Shown here one piece after another: positions 1 to 9,365 of a DNA stretch of 64,000 nt. The stretch comes from Alcanivorax profundi (GTDB lineage Bacteria; Pseudomonadota; Gammaproteobacteria; Pseudomonadales; Alcanivoracaceae): positions 186,001 through 250,000 of the forward strand of contig NZ_QYYA01000002.1 of assembly GCF_003597125.1 (NCBI RefSeq), in the 5' to 3' direction. Each line of letters begins with the position of its first letter. Positions within the stretch are counted from its first letter, which is position 1. Below the pieces are notes generated by a model. The model saw only the letters and a list, made by a program, of their open reading frames with translations, was not told the origin of the DNA and ran no database searches. The position numbers were made by a program, and so were the translations under genes.

Positions 1-1
1 C

Positions 2-301
2 CCTATCGAGTTCCGTTACGTGGCCGAAGACGATCGGTTACTGTCCATGTACCACCAGCGCCCCGGCGCCAGCCTCTCCATCCACCAGTATTTCGCCCAG
101 GACTACCAGAAGGTTTTTCAGCCGGTGGAACCCATTCTGCGCCGCTATCAGGGCCGGCCACACTGGGGCAAACTGCACAGTCTGGGGCGCGACGAACTGG
201 CCGAGCTGTACCCGGCGTTTGATCGCTTCCAACAGGTGCGCAAGGAACTGGACCCGCAAGGCCGAATGCTGAATGCACACCTGAAGCGGTTGTTTGCATA
301 A
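2..301 (+). CDS. D-arabinono-1,4-lactone oxidase-type FAD enzyme, C-terminal end (partial)
   Basis: Only the last 99 codons are inside the window; the frame is open from base 2 and ends with TAA at 299-301. The segment HWGKLH, followed by a region ending in NAHLKRLF, matches the C-terminal part of aldonolactone oxidases of the vanillyl-alcohol-oxidase flavoprotein family (ALO domain). These enzymes oxidise sugar lactones with FAD and oxygen. The FAD-binding half lies upstream of the window, so the substrate cannot be judged. The next gene starts 88 bp downstream on the same strand and may be co-transcribed. The family assignment rests on a short segment and is moderately secure. Confidence 0.7.
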   Translation, partial: PIEFRYVAEDDRLLSMYHQRPGASLSIHQYFAQDYQKVFQPVEPILRRYQGRPHWGKLHSLGRDELAELYPAFDRFQQVRKELDPQGRMLNAHLKRLFA

Positions 302-389
302 CACTGTACGCCACGCCCATTGGCCGCTTGTTCCTGTGGTCATGGCAAGGATGAACCAGGCACAAGCCTGGGCAAACCGGGGAGAACAC

Positions 390-1670
390 ATGAAACGTCG
401 TGGAGTGTTGATCGGGCTGGGCGCCCTGGCGGCGGGGGGCTGGCTGCTGCGACCAGACAACCGTGGTGCTGCCCATGACCGTTACTTCCAGCAATTGAAT
501 GACACCCTGAAAAGCGCAGGGCCCGGCCGTCCACTGATGCTGATCGACCGACAACGACTCGCCGACAACTGCCGCACCCTGATGAGCATGATACCCAGTG
601 GGTGCAACTTCCGGATTGTGGCCAAATCCCTGCCCAGTGTGCCCCTGATTCAGGAGGTCATGACCCATACTGGCAGCCAGCGGGTAATGCTGTTCCACCA
701 ACCATTCATGAATGCCCTGGCCGACGCCGAGCCGGGCTGCGACATGCTGCTGGGCAAACCCATGCCGATACAGGCTGCCCGTCGGTTTTATCAGGAGCTG
801 GGCGAAGCCCATCGCTTTGACCCGAGCCTGCAACTGCAGTGGTTGATCGACAGCCTGCCGCGTCTGGAACAATACCTGGCCCTGGCACGGGAGCTCGACC
901 AGCCCATGCGCATCAATGTGGAAATCGATGTGGGGCTGCACCGTGGCGGCCTTGGCGACCCGTCACAACTGGACGCCCTGCTTGCGCTGATCCATGCCAA
1001 CCCCAGGCACCTGCAGTTCAGCGGCTTCATGGGCTATGACGCCCACGTGGGCAAGTTGCCCGGCTTTATCGAAAGTGCCGAAGAAGGCCATCGCCATACC
1101 GAGCGTCGTTATCAGTCGTTCATTGATCGGCTATACCAGCAGGCACCGCAATACCAGACCCAATCACTGTGCTTTAACGGTGCTGGCAGCCCCACCCTGG
1201 CCTTGTACGACGACAGCACCGTGGTCAACGAACTCAGCGCCGGCTCTTGTCTGGTGAAGGCCAGCGATTTCGATCTGCCCTCCCTGGATGCCTTTGCCCC
1301 AGCGGTGTTCATTGCCGCTCCCGTGATCAAGGCCATGGACGGGCTGAACCTCCCCGGCCCCATTCCCCTGGGTGACGCCTGGCAGCGCTGGGATCCCAAT
1401 CGTCAGCGCACCTACTTTATCTACGGGGGCTACTGGAAAGCACAGCCAGTGTCTCCCGCTGGCATCCAGGCCAACGGTGTCTATGGCGTCAGCACCAATC
1501 AGATGATGTACAACGGCAGCCCCGAGACAGCCCTGACCCCGGACGACCAGATTTTCTTCCGCCCCACTCAAAGCGAGTTTGTCATGCTGCAATTTGGTGA
1601 TCTGGCGGTCTGGGAAGATCAGGCCATTCGCCAGTGGTGGCCACCACTGCCCCAGGGCGAGGGTGCGTGA
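390..1670 (+). CDS. PLP-dependent alanine racemase-fold protein (DSD1-like amino acid dehydratase/aldolase) with signal-like N-terminus
   Basis: This 426-residue protein has the fold-type III PLP barrel of the alanine racemase N-terminal family. The expected PLP lysine is K79 in RIVAKSLP, and VEIDVGLHRGG is the typical strand of the DSD1/D-threonine aldolase group. I chose ATG 390 because GGAG sits at 381-384; earlier in-frame starts lack a good site. The N-terminus MKRRGVLIGLGALAAGGW has twin arginines and a hydrophobic stretch, so it may be a Tat signal or a membrane anchor. That would be odd for this cytoplasmic family, although cofactor-loaded export fits Tat. The stop overlaps the ATG of the next gene by one base, so the two are translationally coupled. 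The substrate is unknown; D-amino acids or beta-hydroxy amino acids are likely. Confidence 0.75.
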   Translation: MKRRGVLIGLGALAAGGWLLRPDNRGAAHDRYFQQLNDTLKSAGPGRPLMLIDRQRLADNCRTLMSMIPSGCNFRIVAKSLPSVPLIQEVMTHTGSQRVMLFHQPFMNALADAEPGCDMLLGKPMPIQAARRFYQELGEAHRFDPSLQLQWLIDSLPRLEQYLALARELDQPMRINVEIDVGLHRGGLGDPSQLDALLALIHANPRHLQFSGFMGYDAHVGKLPGFIESAEEGHRHTERRYQSFIDRLYQQAPQYQTQSLCFNGAGSPTLALYDDSTVVNELSAGSCLVKASDFDLPSLDAFAPAVFIAAPVIKAMDGLNLPGPIPLGDAWQRWDPNRQRTYFIYGGYWKAQPVSPAGIQANGVYGVSTNQMMYNGSPETALTPDDQIFFRPTQSEFVMLQFGDLAVWEDQAIRQWWPPLPQGEGA

Positions 1671-2635
1671 TGCCGTGGCCACTGCTGGAACGTTACCCGG
1701 AGCTGGCCATGCTCAACCCCAGCGCACTCTGCACGCTCCCCACGCCAGTGGAACCCCTGCCGGGTCTCGGCGCAAATTGCTGGGTCAAACGCGATGACAT
1801 CAGTGCCCGCCCCTACGGTGGCAACAAGCTGCGCAAGCTGGAATGGATACTGCCGGACATTCGTCGTGAAGATGCCCACACCGTCGTCACCCTGGGCGCC
1901 ACCGGCACCAATGCGGGCCTGGCCACCAGCCTGCTCTGCCAGAAAGAAGGACTGCGATGCGACATCTTCACCTTCCCGCAACCGGACTCACCAGTGGTCA
2001 GGCAAAACCGCCTGGCCATGCAACAGGCCGGCGCCAGACTGCACGACCGGGGCAGTCTCCTTGGTGCCGCCCTCGGTTGGTATCTGCACCCCGGCCGTCT
2101 TAAGCGCGGTTACTACTTTCTCTACGCAGGCTGTTCCAACCCGGTGGCGACCCTGGGCTATGTCAACGCCATGCTGGAACTCAAACAGCAGATCGACGAG
2201 GGGCTCTGCCCGGCACCTGCGGCACTGGTTGTGGCTGCGGGGTCCTGCGCCACGGCCGCAGGCTTGCTGGTGGGCAGTCAGATCAGCGGCCTCAACACCC
2301 GTATTCATGCCGTGCAAGTAGCCCCAACACGACTCGGCCCGTTTTCGGTTTGTAATGCACGCCTGACGCTGGGCATGGCCCACACTGCCTGGCAGCAACT
2401 TGGCGAGCCCGGCGAGCTGAACCCACACCTGCTGCACTGGCACGACAACTATCTGGGCAAAGGGTATGGGCAGGCCTCTGAGCTGACCCGACAGGCCAAA
2501 ACGCAGGCCGCCCGTCAGGGACTCCTGGTCGAAGACACCTACAGCGGCAAGGCCTTTGCGGCCTTTTCTGCGATAAGCCAACAACAACCTGGTCCTACCT
2601 TGTTCTGGCACACCTTCAATGCCCATCCGTTGTAA
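1670..2635 (+). CDS. 1-aminocyclopropane-1-carboxylate deaminase / D-cysteine desulfhydrase family protein
   Basis: This 321-residue protein belongs to the fold-type II PLP enzymes. The motif YGGNKLRKLEW (PLP lysine about K53) is diagnostic for the ACC deaminase/D-cysteine desulfhydrase branch, and GATGTNAGLATSLL resembles its phosphate-binding and substrate loop. Members open ACC or remove sulfide from D-cysteine; the sequence alone does not decide between them. The start ATG overlaps the TGA of the preceding alanine racemase-fold gene by one base. The pair probably acts on related D-amino acid or amino acid-analogue substrates, but that is inference. A 107-bp gap separates it from ygiW. Confidence 0.8.
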   Translation: MPWPLLERYPELAMLNPSALCTLPTPVEPLPGLGANCWVKRDDISARPYGGNKLRKLEWILPDIRREDAHTVVTLGATGTNAGLATSLLCQKEGLRCDIFTFPQPDSPVVRQNRLAMQQAGARLHDRGSLLGAALGWYLHPGRLKRGYYFLYAGCSNPVATLGYVNAMLELKQQIDEGLCPAPAALVVAAGSCATAAGLLVGSQISGLNTRIHAVQVAPTRLGPFSVCNARLTLGMAHTAWQQLGEPGELNPHLLHWHDNYLGKGYGQASELTRQAKTQAARQGLLVEDTYSGKAFAAFSAISQQQPGPTLFWHTFNAHPL

Positions 2636-2742
2636 CCCTGTGGCTACCCCTGGGACTTTAACCCTGCTTTTACAAATATCAGGAACATCTCTGCCCGTTA
2701 CGCCCACTAATTCCATGAGACATCAACCAAGGAGGATGACTC

Positions 2743-3108
2743 ATGAAAAAACTGATTATTGCTTCTGTACTGATGGGCGCCGCGGCGACCGTAACCGCTG
2801 GAGACATTATCGAGAGCGACAGCGCTGCCATTAATCAGGGCATCAAGGAAGGTACCCAGGTCCGCATGGAAGGCGAGATAGTCCAGTCACTCGGTGACGA
2901 GCGTTATTTGCTGCGTGACCGCAAGGGCCAGATTGAAATTGAGCTGGATGACAAGCTTACCGCCGACCGGCCACTTAAAGCCGGCACCCGGGTGAACTTC
3001 ACCGGTGAAGTGGAGCATGATGATGGCCGCAGCGTGGTAGAAGTGGACAAGATCCATTCGCTGAAAGGTGCCGTTAACACCAGCAGTGCCTCTACCATCA
3101 GCAACTGA
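2743..3108 (+). CDS. YgiW/YdeI-type periplasmic OB-fold stress protein
   Basis: This 121-residue protein has a cleavable signal peptide (MKKLIIASVLMGAAATVTAG) followed by one bacterial OB-fold (BOF) domain. The strand pattern RYLLRDRKGQIEIELDD and TRVNFTGEVEHDD is characteristic of the YgiW/YdeI family. E. coli and Salmonella members are periplasmic and linked to tolerance of peroxide, cadmium and cationic peptides. A strong ribosome-binding site, AGGAGG, ends at 2735, seven bases before the ATG. It stands alone between the PLP pair and a convergent TonB receptor gene. Confidence 0.85.
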   Translation: MKKLIIASVLMGAAATVTAGDIIESDSAAINQGIKEGTQVRMEGEIVQSLGDERYLLRDRKGQIEIELDDKLTADRPLKAGTRVNFTGEVEHDDGRSVVEVDKIHSLKGAVNTSSASTISN

Positions 3109-3196
3109 AGCCACAAGGCTGCATTTTGACCCAGCGGCGTGAGGCCGCAATTCACAAGCAAGGCACGGCAGGCTTCCCTGTCGCGCCTTGCGAGTA

Positions 3197-3219
3197 ACAC
3201 CGCCCCCAAGGGGCGGTGT
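3197..3219 (-). terminator. Hairpin terminator downstream of TonB receptor
   Basis: A perfect 10-bp stem (ACACCGCCCC with GGGGCGGTGT) closes a 3-nt loop six bases beyond the receptor stop codon. No strong T-run follows, so it may act bidirectionally between the convergent ygiW-type gene and the receptor. Confidence 0.6.
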
Positions 3220-3224
3220 GCGGA

Positions 3225-5510
3225 TCAGAAAGTTGCTTGCAGGCCGATCCAGAAATTACGACGGGCATCCTTGTTGTTGTAGTCGTCGTAGTATTCCACG
3301 TCGTAGCCACCGGAACCGTCATCCACGAAGCCCACATCGTAGGTCGTAAAGTCTTCGTCCAGCAGGTTGTTCACACGGGCGTGCAGCGTCACCGACTCGT
3401 TGAGCATCAGGCGTGCCCCCAAGTGGTAAATTTCATAATCTTTCCAGTACTCGCCACCGCTGGCATCGGTGTTCAGACCACTGCGACCGAAGCCACGGAA
3501 GCGATCGTGGCGGCCTTCCACTGTCAGGAACATGCCGAACTTCTGGGTGGTCTGCCAATCCAGTGTACCGTTGAGCATGTGCCGCGCACTGCCCGTCAGC
3601 GGGTAACCTTTGGCGTCACCACTCTTCTGCTCACTGTCGATATAGGTGTAGTTGGCACGCAGGGACCAGCGGGGTGAGATCTGGTAGCGACCTGCTACCT
3701 CAACACCCTTGATGACAGCCTTGTCCACATTCACCGGCTGCGTCACGATGCCGCCAACCGACTCATAACTACCCAGATCCACACAAGGTTTCTGGCCACC
3801 GGTGGCAGAACACAGCTGACTATCCTGACGGGAAATCTTGTCCTTGAAGTCGTTCTGGAAGAGAGTGATGTTGGCGTTGTGACGATTCGGACTTTCCCAG
3901 TACAAGGCAATTTCCGAGTTCACACTGGTTTCCGGCTCAAGGTCCGGGTTACCCACCCAAGGGCGAGTGCCTTGTCCGCCAAAACCGGTAATCCCGTCAT
4001 ACAGGTCAGTGGTCTTCGGAGTTTTGTAACCCGTGCTCACGCCGCCTTTCACCGTCCAGCCAGGCCGCACCTGGTAAACCCCATACAGGCGAGGGCTGAT
4101 TTGGTCACCAAAGGTTTCGTGGTTGTCGTAGCGTACCCCTGTCGTAAGGGTAAATGGTTCAACGATCGTCCAGTTATCTTCGGCGTAGAGTGCCCAGAAA
4201 TTATTTTCCGACACTTCGCCGGGGTCTCCTCCCTCCAACCCGAACACGCCGTCTTCCAGTTCGCCACGCAAGATCTGTGTACCCACCACAACCAGATGCT
4301 GATCATTGACCGGCATATCCAGCTTGCCGTCCAGGCGCAGCTCATTGCTTTCCAGCTTGCGCTGCGGGCGCGGCAGGAAAGTGGACCCAAGCACCGCCAA
4401 ACAGGCATCACTGCCCGCATCCGCTACACAGTCGGCATTGTTGGCGATGATGTCGTCATACTCGGCACGCTCAGCTGCAGACAGCGGCATGGTGCGACCT
4501 TCGTTATTTGTAGCCAGATACGTCAGGGACACATTGCTGAAACCGAAGCCCCATTCACCTTCATGGGTCAGAGCGATTTGCTCACGGGTAAACTCCTGGT
4601 CTTCTGCATAACCGGCGCGAGGCAACCTTTCTGGGCTGTCGTGGGTACCCAGCTGGCTTTCCGAGTTGTCATAGGTCTGGACAGAGTTATCGTAGTCCAG
4701 CGAAATGCGTTGATTATCCGTGGGGGTCCAACGCAGGGTGAAACCGAGCGCCGTGTCCTCATTGTCAACAGTACGACCACCCGCGCCGAAGCCCAGCTCA
4801 CGCTCTTGCACCACCCCATTGGGGTCCGTTACCGGTGCATATTCCGGGTTGGATGCATCCTGATCGTAAAGGCTGCCGCGTACGGCCAGACCAAACTGGT
4901 CACCCAGTGGGCCGGAGACAGAAAAGTCCGTCGTGCTGGAATCACCGTACTCGTCATGCTCTTGCAGGGTGCGAGTCACATTGATGCCGCCACCCCAACG
5001 GGTGTAATTTTTCTTGGTGATGATGTTGATCACCCCGCCCATGGCGTCGGCACCGTACAAGGTGGAGGCCGGGCCACGGATCACTTCGATGCGTTCGATC
5101 GCTTCCAGTGGCGGGATATGGTTGAACTGGTTACCCCCGAAATTGTTGGGGTAAATATCGCCGTGGTTATTCTGACGACGACCGTCGATCAGGATCAGGG
5201 TGTAATCAGCGCCCATGCCGCGCATGGAGATGGTGGACTGGCCGGTCTTGTCGCGGGTCTCACCCACATCAACCCCTTCCAGCTCACGTACCGCATCAAT
5301 CGCGGAGGTAAAGGGCCGGCTGTGTAGCTCCTCCTGACTGATAACGGAAATACTGGCAGGCGCATCGGTTATTTTCTGCTCGTAACCCGCAGCCGACACC
5401 ACCTTTACCGAGCCCAGCTCATGGGCCTGATTCTCTTCTGCCATGGCCGGCATTCCCCAGCCCCCTGCTACCAGGCCTGCCAGCAACGGCGCCCCATACC
5501 CCTTTTTCAT
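3225..5510 (-). CDS. TonB-dependent siderophore-type outer membrane receptor (CirA/FepA-like)
   Basis: The 761-residue protein starts with signal peptide MKKGYGAPLLAGLVAGGWGMPAMA. A plug domain follows (about residues 45-160) with LILIDGRRQ and the segment IEVIRGPASTLYGADAMGG, which is typical of ferric-siderophore and catecholate receptors. A 22-strand barrel follows and ends in an aromatic residue (QATF). It imports an iron chelate across the outer membrane using TonB energy. I used ATG 5510 rather than an upstream in-frame start because the signal peptide begins there. A Fur-box-like sequence lies 47-65 bp upstream of the ATG, so iron repression is likely. The ligand is not determinable from sequence. 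Confidence 0.88.
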   Translation of the reverse strand: MKKGYGAPLLAGLVAGGWGMPAMAEENQAHELGSVKVVSAAGYEQKITDAPASISVISQEELHSRPFTSAIDAVRELEGVDVGETRDKTGQSTISMRGMGADYTLILIDGRRQNNHGDIYPNNFGGNQFNHIPPLEAIERIEVIRGPASTLYGADAMGGVINIITKKNYTRWGGGINVTRTLQEHDEYGDSSTTDFSVSGPLGDQFGLAVRGSLYDQDASNPEYAPVTDPNGVVQERELGFGAGGRTVDNEDTALGFTLRWTPTDNQRISLDYDNSVQTYDNSESQLGTHDSPERLPRAGYAEDQEFTREQIALTHEGEWGFGFSNVSLTYLATNNEGRTMPLSAAERAEYDDIIANNADCVADAGSDACLAVLGSTFLPRPQRKLESNELRLDGKLDMPVNDQHLVVVGTQILRGELEDGVFGLEGGDPGEVSENNFWALYAEDNWTIVEPFTLTTGVRYDNHETFGDQISPRLYGVYQVRPGWTVKGGVSTGYKTPKTTDLYDGITGFGGQGTRPWVGNPDLEPETSVNSEIALYWESPNRHNANITLFQNDFKDKISRQDSQLCSATGGQKPCVDLGSYESVGGIVTQPVNVDKAVIKGVEVAGRYQISPRWSLRANYTYIDSEQKSGDAKGYPLTGSARHMLNGTLDWQTTQKFGMFLTVEGRHDRFRGFGRSGLNTDASGGEYWKDYEIYHLGARLMLNESVTLHARVNNLLDEDFTTYDVGFVDDGSGGYDVEYYDDYNNKDARRNFWIGLQATF

Positions 5511-5556
5511 CTCAACTACCTGCGTCGTCTGATTAAAATCGCCGCGCAGTATTATT

Positions 5557-5575
5557 GATGATGAGAACCATTTAC
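5557..5575 (-). promoter_or_regulatory. Candidate Fur box of the TonB receptor
   Basis: Read on the minus strand, the sequence GTAAATGGTTCTCATCATC matches most positions of the Fur consensus GATAATGATAATCATTATC, including both TCAT/ATC-type half-site ends. It lies 47-65 bp upstream of the receptor ATG, in a plausible promoter position. Confidence 0.5.
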
Positions 5576-5807
5576 AAATGTGAAGAAGATTCAATTCGTA
5601 AATTTTGTAAGGCCCCTGAGCATTACTGAATTTCTTTCACTTTCCAGTCCTATGACCACAACGCTCCCGGCAAGGGAATATGAGGCCAAACCATTACATT
5701 GACTAATGATACAGTTGCATTGTAGCTTTCTTGCATCACCATCTGGTCGGGGCACCCCAAACGCCCGGCATGATCAGGAACCGGGAAAGCAAACTGAGAG
5801 CTACGCC

Positions 5808-6725
5808 ATGACCCGCACACAGCGTCATCAAATCCTGCCCCGCAAAGTGCAGTTCGATTTTGCCAATACCCCCCTGCACTGGCTCCGGGATGATCCGTTT
5901 TCGACCCATGTGATCAACGGCATTCATATGCTGCTGCCAGCTGGCGAGCTGTGGTTTTGCCGGGTGTATAACCAGGCATTGCCCATGGTCACGGACGATG
6001 CCTTGCGTGAAGACGTACAGGGCTTCATCCGCCAGGAAGCCATCCATTCCCGCGCCCACAGCAAGGCACAAAGCTATCTGGAAGCCCACGGCCTGAGCGT
6101 GGAAGCGTATGTGGCTCGTATCGAGTGGCTGTTCGGCACCTTCCTGGGCGAGGCCCCGTTCGGCATGAAGATGCTGCAACGGGATATGTGGAAAAAACAG
6201 TGGCTGGTGTTCCGGGTCGGGGTGATCGCGGCGATCGAACACTTCACCGGCGTGCTTGGCCAATGGGCCATGGATAACGAAAGCTGGGAGCGCAACGGCG
6301 ATGCCACCATGGTCGACCTGTTCAAGTGGCATCTGGCGGAAGAGGTGGAACATCGCACTGTCGCCTACGACCTGTTCGAGCACCTTTGCCGTACCCAGCT
6401 GGGCTTTTACGTCAGTCGTCAGGCGTTGATGGCCATTGTGTTCCCGCTGTTTGTCTACTTTATTTCCGAAGGGGCTCGCAGCCTGGCAAAACAGGACCCG
6501 GACCCGGAAACCCGCAAGATCGGCCGCAAACTGATCCCTCAGCTGTTACTGCAACTGCAGCGGGTGGGCAAGCAGACAGAAAATGTTCCCACCTTCTCCT
6601 TTCTGGTACGCGCCACCGCCCGCTGGGTATCCCCGCGCTTCCATCCGATCCACGAAGGGGATACGGAGCAGGCGCTGGCTTATCTGGCCCGTTCTCCTGC
6701 CGCCATGGCGGCGGCAGAAGGATAA
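5808..6725 (+). CDS. PF10118 metal-dependent hydrolase family protein (copy 1)
   Basis: This 305-residue protein has conserved acidic and histidine motifs: QEAIHSRAH (about residues 76-84), an EHFTG segment, and WHLAEEVEHRTVAYDL (about residues 205-220). The pattern resembles di-iron or metal-binding helical bundles and is annotated as predicted metal-dependent hydrolase (PF10118, COG3687). The biochemical activity is not established to my knowledge. ATG 5808 was chosen because the conserved TRTQRHQILPRKVQFDF start follows directly; an upstream in-frame extension is poor in motifs. A paralogue with the same motifs lies at 51751-52635. It faces a convergent amidase. Confidence 0.8.
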   Translation: MTRTQRHQILPRKVQFDFANTPLHWLRDDPFSTHVINGIHMLLPAGELWFCRVYNQALPMVTDDALREDVQGFIRQEAIHSRAHSKAQSYLEAHGLSVEAYVARIEWLFGTFLGEAPFGMKMLQRDMWKKQWLVFRVGVIAAIEHFTGVLGQWAMDNESWERNGDATMVDLFKWHLAEEVEHRTVAYDLFEHLCRTQLGFYVSRQALMAIVFPLFVYFISEGARSLAKQDPDPETRKIGRKLIPQLLLQLQRVGKQTENVPTFSFLVRATARWVSPRFHPIHEGDTEQALAYLARSPAAMAAAEG

Positions 6726-6748
6726 CGCGGCAAGGGCCATGGCTCAGG

Positions 6749-8230
6749 CTACATCGGCACCTTGTTAAACCAGGGTTCCGCCTCTTCCAGCTGAGCCGCT
6801 AACGCCAGCAACTTGCCTTCATCGCCGTGGCCGCCAACAAATTGCGAGCCTAACGGCAGGCCTGCCTCGGTCCAGTGCAGCGGCACCGACATGGCCGGCA
6901 CGCCAGTCACGTTGGCGAACTGGGTGAAAGGCATGTACTTGAAGTTTTCCAGCGCCATCTGCTCAATCATGCCGCTCTTCATGAGCAGCTTTTCCGCCCC
7001 CACTTTCAGCACCATCTTCAGCGCGGCCTGTTGCCACGGAGGCGTGGCCATGGCACCAATCTCGGCGGGCGGCAATGCCAGCGTTGGCGTCAGCCAGAAG
7101 TCATAGCGCGCCAGAAACGCATCCAGCGCAATCATGTAGCCCTGCCAGCGGGTCTGGCATTTCACGTATTCGTGGGCCGGAGTGGCACGACCAAAGGCGG
7201 CGATGGCCAGCGTGTCCAGCTCGAACCCCTCATCGCCACAACCGGTGAGTTCTTTCACCTCGTCCACTTCCGCCGCGCACTGCCCAAACCAGACGCTGAG
7301 CCAGTCCATGCACATCTGGCGGGCATCCATCTGCGGCTCGGCCTCTTCCACCTCATGGCCCAGATCACGCAGCAACGCCACGGTGTTTTCCACTGCCCGC
7401 ACCGCTTCCGGGCTGACCTCCGTTCCCAGTGGGGAACGGGTGGAAAACCCGATGCGCAGCTTGCCCGGGCGGCTGGCCGCAGACAGCGCATAGGCCTGCT
7501 CAGGAGGAGCGATCCGGAACAGACTGCCACGCTCATCACCCTGCGCGATATCCAGCAGCAAGGCACTGTCGCGCACCGAGCGAGTCAACACATGATTGAC
7601 CGCAATACCGTGCATGGCCTCAGTGAAATGCGGCCCCCACGGGGTCCGTCCACGCCCGGGCTTCAAGCCGAACAGCCCGCAACAGGCCGCCGGAATACGG
7701 ATACTGCCTCCGCCATCGTTGGCTCCAGCCACCGGCACCACGCCAGCCGCCACCATGGCCGCGGACCCGCCGGAAGAGCCCCCCGGGGTATGGTCCGGGT
7801 TCCAGGGATTGCGTGCCGGGCCGAAGGAGTCCGGCTCGGTGATTCCCTTGGCGCCAAACTCTGGCGTGTTGGTTCGACCAAAAGGCACCAGCCCGGCCTG
7901 TTTCCAGCGCGCCACCAGGGTGGAATCCACGTCGGCCTTAATGTCTCTGGCCTTGCGGGCCTTGTTACCCTGATAGCAGGGAGCGCCGCCGATTTCCTGA
8001 AACAGGTCTTTCACCAACATGGGCACCCCTGCCAGCGGGCCGCTTAATGTCGTCCCCGCCCGCTCCCGGGCCATGTCATAGAGGGGAATAATCAAGCCAT
8101 TCAATTGCGGGTTCACGGCTTCCGCGCGCGCAATGGCCACTTCCAGCAACTCTGCGGGCGTGACCTCGCCTTTCTGGATCAACTCGGCCAGCCCCATGGC
8201 ATCAAACGCCCTGTATTCTTCAAAATTCAT
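6749..8230 (-). CDS. Amidase (amidase signature family)
   Basis: This 493-residue protein is a full-length amidase-signature enzyme. The catalytic triad is visible: K74 in MLVKDLFQE, the cis-serine in TPGGSSGGSA (about S152/S153), and the nucleophile S176 in GANDGGGSIRIPA. Such enzymes hydrolyse amide bonds of diverse small substrates in the cytoplasm. ATG 8230 is used because MNFEEYRAFDAMGLAELI is the conserved start. The dehydrogenase gene at 8355 is divergent, leaving a 124-bp promoter region between them. The natural substrate is unknown. Confidence 0.88.
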   Translation of the reverse strand: MNFEEYRAFDAMGLAELIQKGEVTPAELLEVAIARAEAVNPQLNGLIIPLYDMARERAGTTLSGPLAGVPMLVKDLFQEIGGAPCYQGNKARKARDIKADVDSTLVARWKQAGLVPFGRTNTPEFGAKGITEPDSFGPARNPWNPDHTPGGSSGGSAAMVAAGVVPVAGANDGGGSIRIPAACCGLFGLKPGRGRTPWGPHFTEAMHGIAVNHVLTRSVRDSALLLDIAQGDERGSLFRIAPPEQAYALSAASRPGKLRIGFSTRSPLGTEVSPEAVRAVENTVALLRDLGHEVEEAEPQMDARQMCMDWLSVWFGQCAAEVDEVKELTGCGDEGFELDTLAIAAFGRATPAHEYVKCQTRWQGYMIALDAFLARYDFWLTPTLALPPAEIGAMATPPWQQAALKMVLKVGAEKLLMKSGMIEQMALENFKYMPFTQFANVTGVPAMSVPLHWTEAGLPLGSQFVGGHGDEGKLLALAAQLEEAEPWFNKVPM

Positions 8231-8354
8231 CTGAACTCCTGCTCTCCCAACACTGCCAAAGGTCCAACGGCAGACACCGTTATACTGTGGCATAGTCTGC
8301 ACGGCATCTTGTGCCAAATTCTTGTGTGTTTCGGTTACCCCTCAGAGGCAGTCA

Positions 8355-9365
8355 ATGAAAGCCATTGGATTCAATCAGCCCCGCGCCATCGACGACATTC
8401 ACGCTCTGGAAGACATCCAGCTGGACCTGCCTTCCCCGGGCCCCAGAGACCTGCTGGTCTCGGTTCAGGCCATTTCCGTTAATCCTATTGATACCAAATT
8501 ACGGCAACGGCCGCTGGAACAGCCCGGTTACCGGGTATTGGGTTTTGATGCAGCCGGCATCGTCGAGGCAGTGGGTAGCGAGGTGGAAAACTTCAAGGCA
8601 GGCGACCGGGTCTGGTATGCCGGCAGCGCGCAACGGCAAGGCAGCAATGCCCAATACCAGTGTGTGGACGAGCGATTGGTCAGCCGCAAACCGGACAGCC
8701 TTGGCATGCAGGAAGCCGCAGCCTTGCCACTGACGGCGCTGACCGCCTGGGAGGCTCTGGAAGACCAGCTGGGCTTCCGCCCTGGCGAGTGTCAGGGCAA
8801 GACCTTGCTGATCATTGGCGGGGCCGGGGGCGTCGGCTCCATCGCCATTCAACTGGCAGCCCGCTATTTTGGCCTGACGGTCATTGCCACTGCCGGCAGG
8901 GAGCAGTCCGCCAATTGGTGCGACGCCATGGGCGCCCATCATCTGGTGGATTACCGTCAACCGCTACAACCGCAACTGGATGCCGTCAGCGATGGCCAGA
9001 TGGATGGCATCTTCGTGACCCAGAATCTGGATGATTACTGGCAGGCGGCCTGTCAGGCGGTGGCCCCCCTTGGCGGCATCTGTGCCATCGTCGATGCCCG
9101 CGGCCCCCTGGACCTGAATCCCCTGAAACCGAAGAGTGCCCGCTTTAGCTGGGAGTTCATGTTCACCCGGCCGCTGTTTGGCCGGAGGATGCAGCAGCAG
9201 GGTGACCGTCTCGCCGAGCTGGCGACACTGGTCGACAAGGGCGTCATTCAGACTACCGTGAGCGAAGGCCTTGGCCCCATCAACGCCAACAATCTGAAAG
9301 AAGCCCACCGCCGGCTGGAGTCCGGCAGCACCATCGGCAAACTGGTACTGGCGGGCTGGGAATAA
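8355..9365 (+). CDS. Zinc-type alcohol dehydrogenase-like / quinone oxidoreductase family protein (MDR)
   Basis: This 336-residue protein belongs to the medium-chain dehydrogenase/reductase superfamily. It has the N-terminal GroES-like domain and an NAD(P)H-binding Rossmann motif in IIGGAGGVGSIAIQLAAR. The structural and catalytic zinc ligands of classical alcohol dehydrogenases are absent, which places it with the zinc-free quinone reductase-like branch (TIGR02817 type). AGAGG at 8344-8348 precedes ATG 8355 at good spacing. It probably reduces quinones or enones with NAD(P)H. Its TAA is immediately followed by heptad element A, and the next gene is convergent. Confidence 0.85.
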   Translation: MKAIGFNQPRAIDDIHALEDIQLDLPSPGPRDLLVSVQAISVNPIDTKLRQRPLEQPGYRVLGFDAAGIVEAVGSEVENFKAGDRVWYAGSAQRQGSNAQYQCVDERLVSRKPDSLGMQEAAALPLTALTAWEALEDQLGFRPGECQGKTLLIIGGAGGVGSIAIQLAARYFGLTVIATAGREQSANWCDAMGAHHLVDYRQPLQPQLDAVSDGQMDGIFVTQNLDDYWQAACQAVAPLGGICAIVDARGPLDLNPLKPKSARFSWEFMFTRPLFGRRMQQQGDRLAELATLVDKGVIQTTVSEGLGPINANNLKEAHRRLESGSTIGKLVLAGWE

